From assembly GCA_028753945.1 (NCBI GenBank), contig JAPNXP010000010.1, positions 995,042 to 1,059,041 on the forward strand: a stretch of DNA of 64,000 bases. Reading direction: 5' to 3'. A program made the translations under genes and the position numbers. Below are positions 22,690-33,607 of the stretch, piece after piece; position 1 is the stretch's first letter; every line of letters starts with the position of its first letter. Origin of the DNA: Hexactinellida sp. DTS-2022. Lineage: Eukaryota > Porifera > Hexactinellida. The notes under the pieces were generated by a model, which was not told the origin of the DNA, did no database searches, and saw only the letters and a list, made by a program, of their open reading frames with translations.

Positions 22690-22874
22690 CAGGGGTTCAT
22701 CCAGGCGTATGCAACGCGCCTGGAGTCGCGTAAATTTGGTAGAAAAAATTTCAAGGCGCGCGAAAATCGAGAGATGCTCCCATAAACTTAATACAAAATG
22801 TGTAATTTAGGCGCGTGTCAGCAAGCTCAAACTATATCTAGGCGCGCGGGAAATTTAGTTTGGATGAAACCTTG
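22690..22874. mobile_element. hAT MITE, 'TCCAGGCG' family, copy 2
   Basis: Ends CAGGGGTTCATCCAGGCG and TTTGGATGAAACCTTG. Perfect 8-bp duplicate TTCCCAGT at 22682-22689 and 22875-22882. It interrupts the decayed ORF. Confidence 0.9.
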
Positions 22875-23242
22875 TTCCCAGTAGCACAATGATTACAAGG
22901 ACCACATCAAGCAGAAGAACACGGATATCTCATACTTTGAGGATCATGATCTATTTGTCAATACTGACTACCTAATCGAATTTCCAGTGATCATCATCAA
23001 TGTTAATAATGCAAATAAGGTTGAAAAAAACATTTTATCAAAGATGGATGGTGAAAATGTTTCAACATTTGTCTTCAAGAAGAAAGATACCATCAAGACA
23101 AAAAGCAGAATGATTGTGGCAGATGGTAATGAGTTGCCCGTTAATCCACAACTCATTTTCCAAAGGCTGCCAGCTATAGTAAACCACTCGGATCTCAACT
23201 TGAGCTATGTTCTCAAACATTAATCGTCTGTATATCCACCAC

Positions 23243-23425
23243 CAGGCTTTCATCCAGGCAAAATTTCTGCACGCCTAGATTAAGTTTGAGCTCTCTCACA
23301 CCGCCTCGAATACTCATTTTGTATTACGTCTATGGGAGCATCTCTCGTTTTTTGCGCGCCTAGACAAGTTTATTTTCAAAATTACGCTTCTGGAGGCTCG
23401 TTGCGCACGCATGGATAAAACCCTG
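23243..23425. mobile_element. hAT MITE, 'TCCAGGCG' family, copy 3 (inverted)
   Basis: Ends CAGGCTTTCATCCAGGC and GCATGGATAAAACCCTG. Flanks TCCACCAC and TCCACCAT (7 of 8). The internal CTATGGGAGCATCTCTCG is the complement of the block in copies 1 and 2, so it lies in reverse. Confidence 0.88.
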
Positions 23426-23799
23426 TCCACCATCAATGTTCAATAGCAATGAAATTCAAAGAATCGCTACTAAAACACAATTATCTGATGCAATTACAAA
23501 ACAATGTAAGTCGGATACACATCCACCTATTCCAATACAGAATGCCACGTTGTAGATGGTGGACCCATGGATCATTGCTCCTGTGCCTGGAATGTGCCAC
23601 TGGTGATACATATGAAGAAATTATAATACAATATGTCAATAATTCCCGGCGGTACACCAGACCCATTGTCTTATTTGATGGATAAACCAACTGCATATCA
23701 ACAACTCATGAGAAAGGAGCTGCTTGTGTCAATGCACCACCGAATGTACAGCTATCACCAACTGAAGTCCAACTCTGCCATTCAATTTTGGCAGTAAGG

Positions 23800-23870
23800 A
23801 AACATTTTTGGCGAATCAATAAAATAAACAATACAGTACTGTTTATTTTATTGATTCGCCAAAAATGTTT
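23800..23870. repeat. Perfect hairpin, 31-bp arms, 9-bp loop
   Basis: The left arm (23800-23830) begins AAACATTTTTGGCGAATCAA; the right arm (23840-23870) is its exact complement. The left arm appears to be coding sequence of the decayed ORF, so the right arm looks like an inverted copy of the coding strand and not a transposon end. Confidence 0.9.
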
Positions 23871-23990
23871 TAAATAAAGTACTACTTTATTAAGCTGCTT
23901 TAGGAGAAGATGAGAACCAATAATATAGGAACAATCTATTGTGTATGAATTGCTCAAACAGCAGTCAGCAGTCAAACTCGAGACCAATGG

Positions 23991-25640
23991 TTTAAATATA
24001 TGCCTTTCATAAATGCTCTCAATAGTTCTGATACCACTATATATAGGTACGTAAGTCTGTTCCCTTGAAGAAGCTACTTTTCTGATTACTTAAGCAAACC
24101 CTTTCTTCATACTAAATCTACTAATGAGGCTGTCCAAGAGAAGGCGAAAAGTCTCTGGTCCATGTATATGGTGTCATGAATGGATGTAAAACCTAGAACT
24201 ACCTCAGGAAAAACAAATTTGAAAACAAAGTTGTGAAAGGGATGAAGTGTTGAGGTTCAATGTCTCCCATCAACATCTGGAGCTGCTAAATATCATTCAT
24301 ACAGTGTATATTGTCATTTATAAAACACCAGTATGGCTGGGCAACATATCTCTTTGACCAGAAGATTGGGGCTGGATTTTGAATTGTGGATTCTTGCTAC
24401 CCTATAAGTATTTAGTTGACATTTAGATAGTTATTAATAGATAGATATTACATGTAGATTGTAATTAATAGCTGTTTAAAGAGCATTCACTTATTGCTGA
24501 CCCTTATCATTTAATCACAAAATATGCATGGTATATATATGCATGAAATATAATACAAATTAGTGAGCCACTACTACTGCCATATAGCTGAGACAAAAGC
24601 AGTTATTAAATTTGACGTTGTAAAAATTTGACGTTTTCGTGAATACAGCATACAAATTGTTTTACCTACCTAAATACAATATTGTCGCTATATATAGTGA
24701 GTTCAGTGATACGATTCCGTAACCTGTGGTCATATCTCACTAATCCCTAAGAACCATTGCGGGTCTTACCAATTCAAAGGGCTCTGCCCTAAAGCAGTAG
24801 TAAATATGAAGCTCACTTTTTGTTATTTTACTTATTTCTAAGGACCCAATGTCCAGAACAGATACTTAAACATATCTTTACATCAATAGTAACAATCATT
24901 ATGTTTATGAAATACATTTATCAGAGAAGGAAAGTTTTCAAAAGCAATCTGTGGCTAAAGTGAACCGTTAATAGAATTGGGAATCAGGCCGTACCCTTAC
25001 ACCGACCAAATATCCAATAGGATACTATTATAGCTACGTCTCTACTTCAGTGGCGTCGAACTTTTCTATTTTTCGGAAATCATGCCGGGGCAAGTTATGA
25101 AATTTTTAATTTTCACCTAGAATAAAACGTGTTCTCCGAATAGTTGTTTTCACCAAATAGGTTCGGGGCCAATTAAACGTATTAATACTTTTCCAGCGAT
25201 GATGTTCGCAGTGGGTCCAAACATGCAGGGAATTTGCTTAAAGAGTTCAGAATCAATAAAAAAATAGCAATAAATGGTAGATCCATCCAAATTATCACGA
25301 AACATCACCAAAAATCACCGAATTTCGGCAGATTTATGCCTGGGCGGAACAGTGGCCGCCCCGGCAAGGTCGATGCCTATACTCTATGTCTACGTACACC
25401 GGGTGGAATAAGTATGGATATTATTCGGTTGTGCGTTTTCAATGATCGAATTAACATTATATTGAAATACAACACAGTATACTTTGATTTAAGATTTTAT
25501 TTAGGCGCGTAATTTGATGACAAATCACAAGCTATATTTCACAATTATTCTAAACTAGGAATATTGTTAGGGCTACATACACAAGTAAAGTCGCAAGGTT
25601 AGACGAGACAAAAAATGTCAACTGAGTTTAATATAATTTA
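23991..25640. other. No recognisable gene
   Basis: AT-rich DNA. A plus-strand frame at 25234-25512 lacks an ATG at its start and shows no domain. A local GC-rich spot (CAGTGGCCGCCCCGGCAAGG, near 25351) may belong to an old element. Nothing else can be supported. Confidence 0.4.
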
Positions 25641-25642
25641 CT

Positions 25643-26059
25643 TTAGGAATTAGAGTGCAGAGAATCTGCTATTTCAAACCACTCAGTTGATTTGAACAGA
25701 ATTCCTGCACTCCCAGACTCTTCAGGAAATGTCCATTCTACAAGCGAGTCACAATAATACTGTATTAGTTTTATTTGAGAATTATCTTCTCCCTTGGGTT
25801 GACCAATGTATGCAACAACACAGGTAGCTCCTGCTACAGGAGTATATCCGATAAGAATTCTCCCTCTGAACACACTACTTAGTCTAGTGCTATCAGAAAT
25901 TTGTGCATTGCTAGAACCAATAGGAGCTTTGTAAGCATTGAAGTAGGTATTTGTGAGAGCAGGTGCTTCTGAATTAGGAATACAAATATTGAGTGGCAGT
26001 AAGTCAAGTGATTCTAAATTTGGAGGAGGAGAAGATTGAGTAGTATTTAATTCCGTCAT
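25643..26059 (-). CDS. Hypothetical protein, 138 aa, single exon
   Basis: ATG at 26059, stop at 25643. The N-terminus is Ser/Pro-rich (TQSSPPPNLESLDLLPLN), followed by a compact beta-like part (SVFRGRILIGYTPVAGATCV, then AYIGQPKGEDNSQIKLIQYY) and an acidic end (EWTFPEESGS). There is no signal peptide, membrane helix or metal-binding pattern, and I do not recognise the fold. The full-length open frame in AT-rich DNA, with a sensible composition, suggests a real gene, host or transposon. No other exon was seen. Confidence 0.45.
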   Translation of the reverse strand: MTELNTTQSSPPPNLESLDLLPLNICIPNSEAPALTNTYFNAYKAPIGSSNAQISDSTRLSSVFRGRILIGYTPVAGATCVVAYIGQPKGEDNSQIKLIQYYCDSLVEWTFPEESGSAGILFKSTEWFEIADSLHSNS

Positions 26060-26320
26060 TCTAATAGAGAATGAATCTAACTAAATAAATTGATCAATAA
26101 TAATTATTAATATCACATAATCTATTCTATTAAAATCAGGGTTTGCCAATCCAATCAAGAAATCCAAACTAATAGATCATTAATTCCGAAAATTATAAAT
26201 TTTAGAATGTGACGAAATAGTTTGACGATTAAATCAAAAGTTTAAGAGCTGAATCCAAATTAGTTCCTATCAATCCTATGTGACGTCACAATCCCATAAA
26301 TCGGTATGCGTGTGCAGAAC

Positions 26321-26408
26321 TGGGGCTGATTAATAGTGTGATTACGATTACTATTACGATTACAGGAAATGTTGTAATCGATTACGATTGTAATCGTAAT
26401 CAGCCCCA
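26321..26408. mobile_element. Small palindromic element of GATTACGATTAC units
   Basis: Begins TGGGGCTGATTA and ends TAATCAGCCCCA-like sequence (GTAATCGTAATCAGCCCCA). Between them are GATTACGATTACTATTACGA repeats on one side and the complement on the other. No clear target duplicate, so the ends are uncertain. Similar in style to the satellite-filled MITEs. Confidence 0.55.
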
Positions 26409-26893
26409 AGCCTGTACGTGTGTCTCATTGTATGTTGTGTTATCATCTAAAATTGTGGGCGAATCGGATAAAAACTGAAAGTGTTATTCCCAAATATGTG
26501 CCTTTATGACGTCATAATCCCGTTATTTCGTTTAGAAAATCAATAGATCGTTGTCAACGTGTAAAATTACCCCTGCATGCAAATTTTTAGATCTCTAGAC
26601 CTTGTGGTCTTTCCTATTAATTCTGGACAAACAAACAAACACACAACAATAGCCTTTTAATTTGGAATTCGACTAGCCCCGTGGGGCGACGTCGAATTGG
26701 AATTCTACAAATGGCGTAACCAGACAATAACATAGTTTGAATAGCCCGTTTAACGGAAATAAGACTTGTGTCTTGGCTAAATTGCTACATTTTGTTCTAC
26801 ATAACAAGTAGAATTTGCCTAAATGGGTGAAATTCCTTATTAAGCTCAAGTGCTTAACTAGTTAGCTAGTAAGTAGTTCTCATTGCGACACTA
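26409..26893. other. Non-coding, with one hairpin
   Basis: A short hairpin GAATTCGAC...GTCGAATT with a CCCC/GGGG core lies at 26666-26705. Otherwise nothing. It may be the end of the DIRS/Ngaro element that follows. Confidence 0.4.
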
Positions 26894-28300
26894 CTATTCT
26901 ACAGTATCGCTAGGGGGTTCATTTGTGAGGATAGCTGATGCAAATGCATGAGCTGCATCAGATCGAGTCGTCGCATCCTCATCCCCTGTACTTCTCTTGT
27001 AGTAACTTTGGAAGGTTTGAGCGTTGGACCAGTCGGCCACTTTCAATATTGTGTCAGTTGGTATCCCGACCATAGCGGCTCTAGAGGTGGAGGCTGATCT
27101 CGTGGAATGTGCCTTGAATACGCTAGTATTGATTCCTGCAAGACTGAGGGCCTCCTTTATCCACCTCCCCACCGTGGTTGGGGATATAGGTTTGTGAGGT
27201 TTGACTACAGCAATTAGAAGGGTGCTGTTTTTCCTTAATACTTCTGTTCGAGACAGATACAAGTTAAGTGTGGTAACGGGACAAATGCTAGGATTGTCTG
27301 GGAAGGCATGAATGTATACCGGTTTCATTTATTTTTGCTTCCACGTTTTGGTTCTAGATATGTGGCAGATTTTTATCTGCATATATCTCCATGTGAGAGG
27401 TGTCCAAAGCAGTTAGCTCTGAGCATCTGGAAGCTGTCGTTAGGGAAAGGAGTGTAACGGTTTTTTGGGATAGGTTTTAACGACATATTATCGTTTCTTA
27501 TGACCTCATTTGAGGCGCAGAATTCCACTAGTTGGACATCTACCTTCCGTTCCGCTATTGCAACAATACTAGAAGTCACACAGGGTTCACAAATAGGCAA
27601 AGATACGTTAATATCACGCCTGCTCAAGGGAATGAACGATATTGCACCAAAAAAACCTCGATATACTAATACATGGGACGTACGTTTACTACTCGATTAC
27701 CTGGAACATCTACCATGCTCTATCCTTAAGGCTTGGGTTCAGCTGGCCGGTACTATTTTGCAAGCACCACTGTTCCCATTTGGTCCAGGCTGAGCCATAT
27801 AATTTCAAGGTAGCGGAGCTCCGTTTTTGCAAATGATCTCAGTTGCATGTTCAGGGATCCCCCTCGCTATTAGCAAGTTCATGATATTTCGCAGGCCAGT
27901 AGAGTCATTCTTTTGCTGACTACTAAGGGATGATGGTTTCCTGCTGGGTCTGCTAGCAGGTTGTGTATCTGTGGCAGAATCACGGGGGATTGTATCATGG
28001 CTTTCAGAAGGGCAGGCCACCATGGTCTGGATGGCCACTGGGGCACAATCAGTATGGCTTTTCTCGACACGTTCTATCTTTATCTTTGTCAGCACTCTGC
28101 CGATCAGTATCATAAGGGGGAATATGTAAGGGCATTCCAAGTGTTTATGGCTACTGCCTCTGGGTCTGGCTTCCAGCTCATAAACTTGGGTAACTGGGCG
28201 TTGAGCCGTGAGGCGAAGAGGTCTATTGAGGGAGACAGGTTCCCGTTTCCACGGACTACTAGTATATTACCGGACGCGACAAAGCCAAACCACAGTCAAA
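26894..28300 (-). pseudogene. DIRS/Ngaro retrotransposon remnant: RNase H end plus tyrosine recombinase
   Basis: Reading 28300 down to 26894: IDLFASRLNAQLPKFMSWKP (RNase H tail typical of DIRS-group elements), then FPLMILIGRVLTKI and, in a neighbouring frame, WPSRPWWPAL. Next is the recombinase N-terminal region (LIARGIPEHATEII, WTKWEQWCLQN). The catalytic domain (27328-26894) has FPDNPSICPVTTLNLYLSRT, HSTRSASTSRAA (the H-x2-R pair) and ADWSNAQTFQSYYKR with the candidate nucleophile Tyr. The last 144 codons are open. Several frame changes upstream make it dead. DIRS-group elements copy through RNA and insert with this recombinase. The reverse transcriptase is missing, so the copy is 5'-truncated. 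Confidence 0.8.
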
Positions 28301-28440
28301 AATGCATAGGCTGAACATTGTATGACTGAAAATATGGTCAATTCTGTATTTTTAGTCACTAAATTTGGTATCTAACACAATCTTTTGGCGCTGAATTCAA
28401 AAATGACAATTTCAAGGTTCAAAAAACTCACTCCCCGCCC
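28240..28440. repeat. Segment repeated in reverse at 59940-60130
   Basis: AAGCCAAACCACAGTCAAAA and the following 150 bp match the complement of 59940-60110 closely, across the left part of the recombinase element. The shared block suggests two copies of one retrotransposon or one element that captured the same flank. Confidence 0.7.
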
Positions 28441-28671
28441 TAATTTTGGCAAAAAGGCGTGGTCACACCCAAATATGGTCAATTCCATATTTTTGTTCTA
28501 TTACTTCATCATAAGATTCATAACACTAAATTCGCAATATCCTCTTAACTAGGAACGATATTGATGAACATATGATTAATAAATTGTTCAGCTAAATAAT
28601 AAATATATATTACTACGTGACCTTCGATATACAAGGCATGACTTGCTAAGCGAAAATTTGTGGACCATGGA

Positions 28672-30142
28672 CAGGGACTTCTCTAATATAGGGACTGTAA
28701 ACTTCGTTTTACGGTAAAATTAGCGTAGGCCTAAAACAGTATTGTTACTTATTGATATCCCGTAATCCGCTAATGCTAGACACAGGAAATGTATTATTGT
28801 CGTATAGGAAGTCATATTTTGGGAGTCCAACGGTAATATTGGATTATCGAAAATATTTGTGGAATGTAAGTTATGCGATTTTCACACCCTTCCATATATG
28901 GTAATATTGTTAAAATCTCGAGATTACTTAACTTTATACATATGAAATGTATCATTTTCGTACAGGAATTCATATTTTGGGAGTCTAACGGTCATATTGG
29001 TTTATCGAAAATATTTGTGGAATGTAAGTTATGCGATTCTCACACCTTTCCATATATGGTAATATTGTTAAAATCTCGAGATTAGTTAGTTTTATACATA
29101 TGAAGTATATTATTGGCGAATGGGAAATGGGAATTAATATTTAGGGACTCAGTAGATCACATTGATTTACCTAAGGCGTTCCCCTTAGCCTATATTATTA
29201 TTTTGGCATTCTCTACTGGAGGATTGCCCCGACCCTGTTTTGTAGTTTTGCTAATTCTTACATTATTAAAAAATCTTGATAAGTTTCTTTCAAATCTATA
29301 TTTAAATCAATGTTGTCCAATAAAATGTATTAAATGGTGATGAGAAATGGATTAGGACTACATATTCTGATAAAATTCAAAAAGATTTAATACTTTATAC
29401 ATTAATTTCCAAATAACTCTACTGTTATTCAACAGACCGGCTAACTGGTTAATAAAATCTCTAATCGTTAACCGATGTCAGCAACGGTAAGCGGTTAACC
29501 GAATCCAGCCTTGTTGTTTTTTAATAAACAACATAATGACAGATATCTGATATGTAAGTATTAGCTAAACTACAAAACAGGGTCGGGGCAATCCTCCTGT
29601 GGAGAGTGCCAAAATAATAATATAGGCTAAGGGGAACTCCTTAGGTAAATCAATGTGATCTACTGAGTCCCTAATATGAATTCCCATTTCCCATTCGCCA
29701 ATAATATACTTCATATGTATAAAACTAACTAATCTCGAGATTTTAACAATATTACCATATATGGAAAGGTGTGAGAATCGCATAACTTACATTCCACAAA
29801 TATTTTCGATAAACCAATATGACCGTTAGACTCCCAAAATATGAATTCCTGTACGAAAATGATACATTTCATATGTATAAAGTTAAGTAATCTCGAGATT
29901 TTAACAATATTACCATATATGGAAGGGTGTGAAAATCGCATAACTTACATTCCACAAATATTTTCAATAAACCAATATTACCGTTGGACTCCCAAAATAT
30001 TACTTCCTATACGACAATAATACATTTCCTGTGTCTAGCATTAGCGGATTACGGGATATCAATAAGTAACAATACTGTTTTAGGCCTACGCTAATTTTAC
30101 CGTAAAACGAAGTTTACAGTCCCTATATTAAAGAAGTCCCTG
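28672..30142. mobile_element. Fold-back hAT-type element, arms about 580 bp
   Basis: The left arm (28672 to about 29250) and right arm (about 29570-30142) are near-perfect complements. Ends CAGGGACTTCTCTAATATAG and the complement. The 8-bp duplicate ACCATGGA is exact at 28664-28671 and 30143-30150. Each arm contains a roughly 165-bp unit twice in tandem (ATATGGTAATATTGTTAAAA marks it). The middle (29260-29560) holds an unrelated GGTTAACCG-containing stretch. Open frames on both strands are the arms read twice. No transposase. Confidence 0.92.
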
Positions 30143-30439
30143 ACCATGGATTACTTAAAGTGCATTGAAAAATAGAGAATTGATCTTTATTCCAATAATT
30201 AGCAATGATAGAGCTGAAAAGTGTATTATAACTATATAGGAATATGGTATCCAGGTATACATAGCACCCTCCAGAATTGTGATATGTCATCATCTGATGA
30301 CGTTATGGTAATTTTGGTTTCGAATTATCTTGTTTTTCTAGCATACTTTTAACATAGTTAAACGCGTTATAAATATTCAAAATTGGAACATGATTATACC
30401 CAGAAGTAGTTAAATGGGGGTTGAAATTTCTTTGTTTAA

Positions 30440-30720
30440 TCACACTTCAGTTTCAGTAAAACTGTTAAATCTAATTCCTATGTTTCAACTCGTAATAAAT
30501 ATATTGATTTAACTTGTTAAATATTACTCTATTGTTTCAACTTGCGATAATTATATTAATTTAGCTTGTGAATTCGAGCTGCTTCTACTTAATTGTAGTA
30601 TTACTATACTATGCAATGGATTAAAGCAAATAAAATAAAATACGGAATTTTTCTCAACTCAACTCACCGTGGATAACATTGCTAGATAATTAACTATTCA
30701 TATAATATTTCATCAATACA
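30440..30720. repeat. Inverted copy of the 2990-3290 block
   Basis: TTTCAACTCGTAATAAATAT and related pieces are the complement of the GAAACAATAGAATTAGAT block of copy A. Followed by hairpin copy 3. Confidence 0.7.
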
Positions 30721-30855
30721 TAATTAATGAATTCCATAATACTCAAGATGGTTTAAGATAGAAAAAAGCTTGACATTTATCAATCGTTTCTTTGTCCTGT
30801 ATCAACTTGATAAATGGGTGTAAACACATTAAGGCGTTCATGACATGTCGAAAAA

Positions 30856-30972
30856 ATCCAAAATTGCAGCCTGTGCCGAAAGTATTTCCCTTTGGAGGCA
30901 CTACTAGTTGCCCAATCACCAAATGTAGTGCCTCCATAGGGAAATGCGTCGGCACAGGCTGCAATTTTGGAT
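30856..30972. repeat. Long-hairpin repeat, copy 3
   Basis: Same arms as at 2711, but the central arm reads TTTCCCTTTGGAGGCACTAC, so it is a diverged subfamily with cleaner pairing. A run of GGTCC-containing palindromes (about 30980-31140) follows. Confidence 0.85.
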
Positions 30973-31325
30973 TTAAAATGGTCCCCGAAAAAATTGGTCC
31001 GGGGGGACAATATTCCATGGAAAAAATGGTCCTATGACCAGTTTTCCATGGAATTTTGGTCCCGGTGTCAGAGGAGATCCTGTTCCCCCGAACAATATTT
31101 CCTAGGAAATATTGTTGCCCTCTAGGGATTTTTTGTATACAGGGGTCATTTTGTACTGCGACAACGATCTATTGGTTTTCTAACGGGATTATGACGTCAT
31201 AAAGGCACATATTTGGGAATAACCCTTTCAGTTTTTACTCTATTCGCTCACAATTTTAGATGATAACACAACATACAAAGAGACACATGTATACCAATTT
31301 GTGGGATTGTGGCGTCACGTAGGTA

Positions 31326-31499
31326 CAGTGGATGTCGGATATAAGCACACCGGTTATAAGAACATATCGGATATAAGAACACTATGTTGGAAAACGGTTG
31401 CCATATACCCTATATAATTTATGTCGGTTATAAGAACATGTCGGTTATAAGCACCTTAAGTGCAGTTCCCGACGATGTGCTTATAACCGGCATCCACTG
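31326..31499. mobile_element. pogo-like MITE, GGATGTCGGATATAAGCACA family
   Basis: TA at 31324-31325 and 31500-31501. Ends CAGTGGATGTCGGATATAAG and CTTATAACCGGCATCCACTG. A solo end of the same family (CAGTGGATGCCGGTTATAAG) lies at 33031. Confidence 0.85.
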
Positions 31500-31611
31500 T
31501 ACTAATTTGGATGCAGCTCTTACATTTTTGATTTAACCGTCAAACAATTTTGTCACATTATACAACAGAATGTATTGTATGTCTCTAGAAATTTTTGTAA
31601 TTTTCGCATTT

Positions 31612-31891
31612 AGCCGGCCTTAGGGCAAGGCGAGCAAGGCAGGGGCCTTGAGCCCCGCACAACTAGAAAATCCCGAATGATTAGTTTATAGGAACATATT
31701 AGTACACAGTAGTCCGTAGTTATTCAACTTACATACCCACATAGGTTTATACATTACAGTTAGAAGTAAATGAATTTCATTTCTGATCACATGTAACTTA
31801 TATAAACTGTATTTTACTTTTTGTTTAGGGCCCCGCAAACTGTCTAGCTGGCCTTGTTCCTTGGGCCTCGCAAACTCAAAGGCCGGCCCTG
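31612..31891. mobile_element. Worn hAT-like MITE (GGGCCGGCC ends)
   Basis: Left end AGCCGGCCTTAGGGCAAGG, right end AAGGCCGGCCCTG, both of the CAGGGCCGGCC type common in animal hAT MITEs. No clear duplicate. Confidence 0.5.
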
Positions 31892-32445
31892 CAGGCACTT
31901 AAAAAAATGTAACCTCCAATTGCTGCGTCATTGCACATATTTAGGTTTTATGATTTAATCTTCACCTACATTATTTCCGAAATTACATACTTGATTTATC
32001 CAGTTTGGTCCATCAGTTAATTTCTATTCGTGATGTATTTAGCTTCGTCAATCACATAAGCAATACATAATATTACTATCAAAGTAATTCAACTATTTAC
32101 AAACAATTTTCATATGCAGTAAATCCTGGGTTAGTAAATAACATGAATTAATTAATTAATTAGTTGACATACTTGGGTCCCAAATAGCAGCATACTGAAT
32201 TGAGTACGTGTAATTTACAAGTCACAGGTTTAACTTATTTAATATGAGTGATATTTTAGGAGTGTAAGGCCGCAAAGCGGCCGTTAATTAATTGTCTTGC
32301 GTACTGTGTAACACGAACGAACAAAAGTCGCGGAGCGACTTTTGTGAGAGAGTGATCCGTCGCGAAGCGAGCGAGACCGAAGGGCTCGTAATATCAAAGG
32401 CAGTAAGATTAGAACTGGGCCACTATACTATAGTCGGCAAGGTAA

Positions 32446-32818
32446 AAATCATTTGAAGGATGTTATGGGGCATTTCTTGTTACCAACTTTTGGGAACATT
32501 TCAGTGCTGAAAGAGAGTATGCACAAGCCGGGGGAAATAATTGGATTGGCGAGTGAACACTTGAAGCTATCAGAAATGGCACAGATTTTGAGTGAGGTCA
32601 GTGGACGTACGGTCAAGTACGTATGTCTTGAACCTGATTCTTACCGAGAATTGGGCTTTCCTGGGGCGCTTGAGTTGGAAAATATGCTACAGTACAAACG
32701 TGATCACAACGAAGTGTTTTGTGGAATACGAAATATTGATAAAGTACGGGATATGATCCAACCTACTACTTTCAGAGACTGGTGTAAGGCTAACGTCGGG
32801 CTGATATTCAAACATTGA
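32446..32818 (+). pseudogene. NmrA-like (NMRAL1-type) gene fragment with its middle missing
   Basis: Frame one gives SFEGCYGAFLVTNFWEHFSA then EREYAQA, the early Rossmann-fold part of NmrA-like NAD(P)-sensing proteins. From about 32530, in another frame, the C-terminal part follows: EIIGLASEHLKLSEMAQILS, DSYRELGFPGALELENMLQY, FRDWCKANVGLIFKH and stop. Around 100 residues that normally separate these pieces are absent, and no intron sequence lies between. This fits a fragment rebuilt from two exons or a retrocopy of a mis-spliced transcript. It cannot encode a full enzyme-like fold. Confidence 0.65.
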
Positions 32819-33480
32819 TTATCATCAGTCTTTTCCTATATATTCTCTCATTTACACCTATATTTTTATACAATAGATAGGTATAGGACTTGCCTTAGTC
32901 TAACTTTTTAGGGCACTACGTTTATTTATTTATAACGAATATTCCTTTTCAATTCAAGTAATTTCCCTCTATTTCTATTGCTCACTTGAATCGAGACAGC
33001 TGATAGTAAACAAATTATTTTAATGATATACAGTGGATGCCGGTTATAAGCACATCGTCGAGAACTGCACCATAGCCACGCTGCCATCGAAATTGATCCA
33101 TTGGGTGGAGAATATCTATCAAGTTATTCTAACTTTTCACTTTTGCAAATGCAGATTGGGCCAAGTACAGGAGAGTTATGTTCGTGAGAAATTGTCAAAA
33201 TGAATCTCGTGAGATTTTGAATCTTAAACCGGTGCTCAGAAATTCTAAAAGGATTTAGACTCACTTTAGTGGATCACAGTATTCAAATTCCCATGCAACA
33301 GTTCTCTGGAAAGTTAGTTAGGTTGTTACTTTGACAGATTCCCAAAAGCGCAGCAAAGAGGGAGAATTTACTGGTATAAAAGAATTGTATTCATTTCAAG
33401 AGAACATGTTCTTACAGATTCTAGATTGTCTAGACTCTCGAATTATGTGTCAATTTTCAGGATACAACTCCGCAATTGAT
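32819..33480. other. No gene; solo MITE end
   Basis: Only the TACAGTGGATGCCGGTTATA end (33029-33048) of the 31326 family is recognisable. Confidence 0.45.
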
Positions 33481-33486
33481 ATAGTA

Positions 33487-33607
33487 CAGTAGAACCTCGT
33501 TAGTACGAACACGTTTTAAATAGAAATGACAGCGGTTAATACGAATTTCGGATAAGGCGAACGCATTTTGACGGTCCCCTGGAGTTCGCACTAACGAGGT
33601 TCTACTG
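33487..33607. mobile_element. pogo-like MITE, CAGTAGAACCTCGTTAG family
   Basis: TA before, CA after. Ends CAGTAGAACCTCGTTAGTAC and CTAACGAGGTTCTACTG. 121 bp, non-coding. Confidence 0.8.

Larger units (their letters stand above)
22330..23990 (+). pseudogene. Decayed transposon ORF of an uncharacterised animal repeat protein family
   Basis: Across many frame changes I read IRAQRTGQ, ASGHINYTKSIHLHLKDMI, SVLIIEQVLK, then FPVIIINVNNANK, FKKKDTIKTK, NPQLIFQRL, DTYEEIIIQYV and IVLFDG, and finally NAPPNVQLSPTE. Order and spacing match a large protein that I recall as repeated and unnamed in cnidarian, crustacean and deuterostome genomes. I do not know its formal class. Two MITEs of one family interrupt it (22690, 23243), and a perfect 31-bp-arm hairpin lies in its 3' part. 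Clearly non-functional. Confidence 0.5.

Noticed and set aside
28873-29941. Matching open frames on both strands with the residues MRFSHPSIYGNIVKIS
   Set aside because: They are the inverted arms of the fold-back element; identical peptides appear on opposite strands.
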